Of a DNA stretch of 5,691 nucleotides, positions 5,169-5,691 are shown piece after piece; position 1 is the stretch's first letter, and each line of letters starts with the position of its first letter. Made by a program: the position numbers and the translations under genes. The notes under the pieces are model-generated. The model did no database searches. It saw only the letters and a list, made by a program, of their open reading frames with translations, and was not told where the DNA came from. Source of the stretch: Paracoccaceae bacterium (GTDB taxonomy: Bacteria; Pseudomonadota; Alphaproteobacteria; Rhodobacterales; Rhodobacteraceae); contig JALSHK010000052.1 in NCBI GenBank assembly GCA_026982275.1, positions 1 through 5,691 on the forward strand, written 5' to 3'.

Positions 5169-5691
5169 ATGCAAAAAACCCGCGCGATCATGATTCAAGG
5201 CACCGGCTCCAATGTGGGAAAATCCCTGCTGGTGGCGGGCTTGTGCCGTGCCTTTATGCGGCGCGGCCTCTGCGTGCGCCCGTTCAAGCCACAAAACATG
5301 TCCAACAATGCCGCCGTGGCCGAGGGGGGGGAGATCGGCCGCGCGCAGGCGCTTCAGGCGCTGGCTTGCGGGGTGGAGCCGCATGTGGATATGAATCCGG
5401 TCCTGCTGAAGCCCGAAAGCGAAACCGGCGCGCAGGTGGTGGTGCAGGGGCAGCGCTTTACCACCGTCAAGGCCGGAGATTACGCCGCGCTGAAGCCAGA
5501 GCTGCTGCCCAAGGTTTTGCAAAGCTACAATCGCCTGAAAGCCGGGGCCGATCTGGTGATCGTCGAGGGGGCCGGCTCGCCCGCCGAGGTGAATTTGCGC
5601 GAGGGTGACATCGCCAATATGGGCTTTGCCGAGGCGGCGGATATCCCCGTGCTGCTGGTGGGAGATATTGATCGCGGCGGGGTGATTGCCC
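5169..5691 (+). CDS. cobQ: Cobyric acid synthase CobQ (5' part; 3' end outside window)
   Basis: Glutamine-dependent amidase of cobalamin synthesis. It uses ATP and glutamine to amidate the b, d, e and g carboxylates of adenosylcobyrinic acid a,c-diamide. The visible 174 residues are the N-terminal ATP-binding domain: P-loop GTGSNVGKS (11-19), FKPQNMSNNAAV (39-50), GGEIGRAQALQA (53-64), MNPVLLKPESETGAQVV (75-91), VEGAGSPAEVNL (132-143) and GDIDRGG (165-171), all standard for CobQ. The C-terminal glutamine amidotransferase domain lies outside; full proteins are about 480-500 residues. The ATG at 5169 has no obvious Shine-Dalgarno sequence, and the ATG at 5190 (residue 8), just before the P-loop strand, is a less likely alternative. 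It appears functionally unrelated to the preceding pair and is probably its own unit or the start of a cobalamin cluster. Confidence 0.96.
   Translation, partial: MQKTRAIMIQGTGSNVGKSLLVAGLCRAFMRRGLCVRPFKPQNMSNNAAVAEGGEIGRAQALQALACGVEPHVDMNPVLLKPESETGAQVVVQGQRFTTVKAGDYAALKPELLPKVLQSYNRLKAGADLVIVEGAGSPAEVNLREGDIANMGFAEAADIPVLLVGDIDRGGVIA

Noticed and set aside
4694..5191. Minus-strand open frame opposite the methyltransferase
   Set aside because: No domain or motif, and the plus-strand methyltransferase explains the region completely.

Overview
The window looks like chromosomal DNA from a fairly GC-rich (roughly 60 % G+C by eye) Gram-negative bacterium. It is most likely an alphaproteobacterium, possibly of the Rhodobacterales. 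That assignment rests on codon use, on a periplasmic/outer-membrane carrier protein, and on how the CobQ N-terminus reads to me; no marker gene is present. There is no IS element, tRNA, rRNA, CRISPR array or other sign of mobility. Coding density is high, and the only gaps longer than 50 bases are the ~100-base divergent promoter region and parts of it.

Left half, minus strand (3780 down to 1): a tightly packed four-gene operon. Its order of transcription is an exported LolA-like lipoprotein-sorting/carrier protein with a Tat-type signal peptide (3780-3022), a first FtsX/LolC-E-type permease (3018-1801), a second paralogous permease (1804-575), and a LolD/MacB-type ATPase cut by the window edge (564-1). 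Junctions are 3 nt, a 4-nt ATGA overlap, and 10 nt, so the genes are probably translationally coupled. Together they encode a complete Lol-like machine: ATPase, two different permease subunits, and a periplasmic partner that would receive a lipidic or hydrophobic substrate.

Centre (3781-3880): a divergent control region. A perfect 16-bp palindrome (TGGACC-N4-GGTCCA, 3828-3843) lies just downstream of the -10 of a good sigma70-type promoter for the minus-strand operon (TTGACA-17-TAGATT). It also overlaps both candidate promoters for the plus-strand genes. It is the obvious operator for the TetR-family repressor encoded next to it.

Right half, plus strand: the TetR-family regulator (3881-4501) is followed with no gap by a class I SAM-dependent methyltransferase (4502-5122) that resembles the METTL7/thiol-methyltransferase branch of the UbiE-like family. 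After a 46-nt gap containing a hairpin, cobyric acid synthase cobQ begins at 5169 and runs off the window. It is probably a separate housekeeping (cobalamin) transcription unit.

The main biological reading is an inducible Lol-like transport system and a small-molecule methyltransferase under one TetR repressor. This is inference from layout and motifs; the substrate and inducer cannot be read from the sequence.
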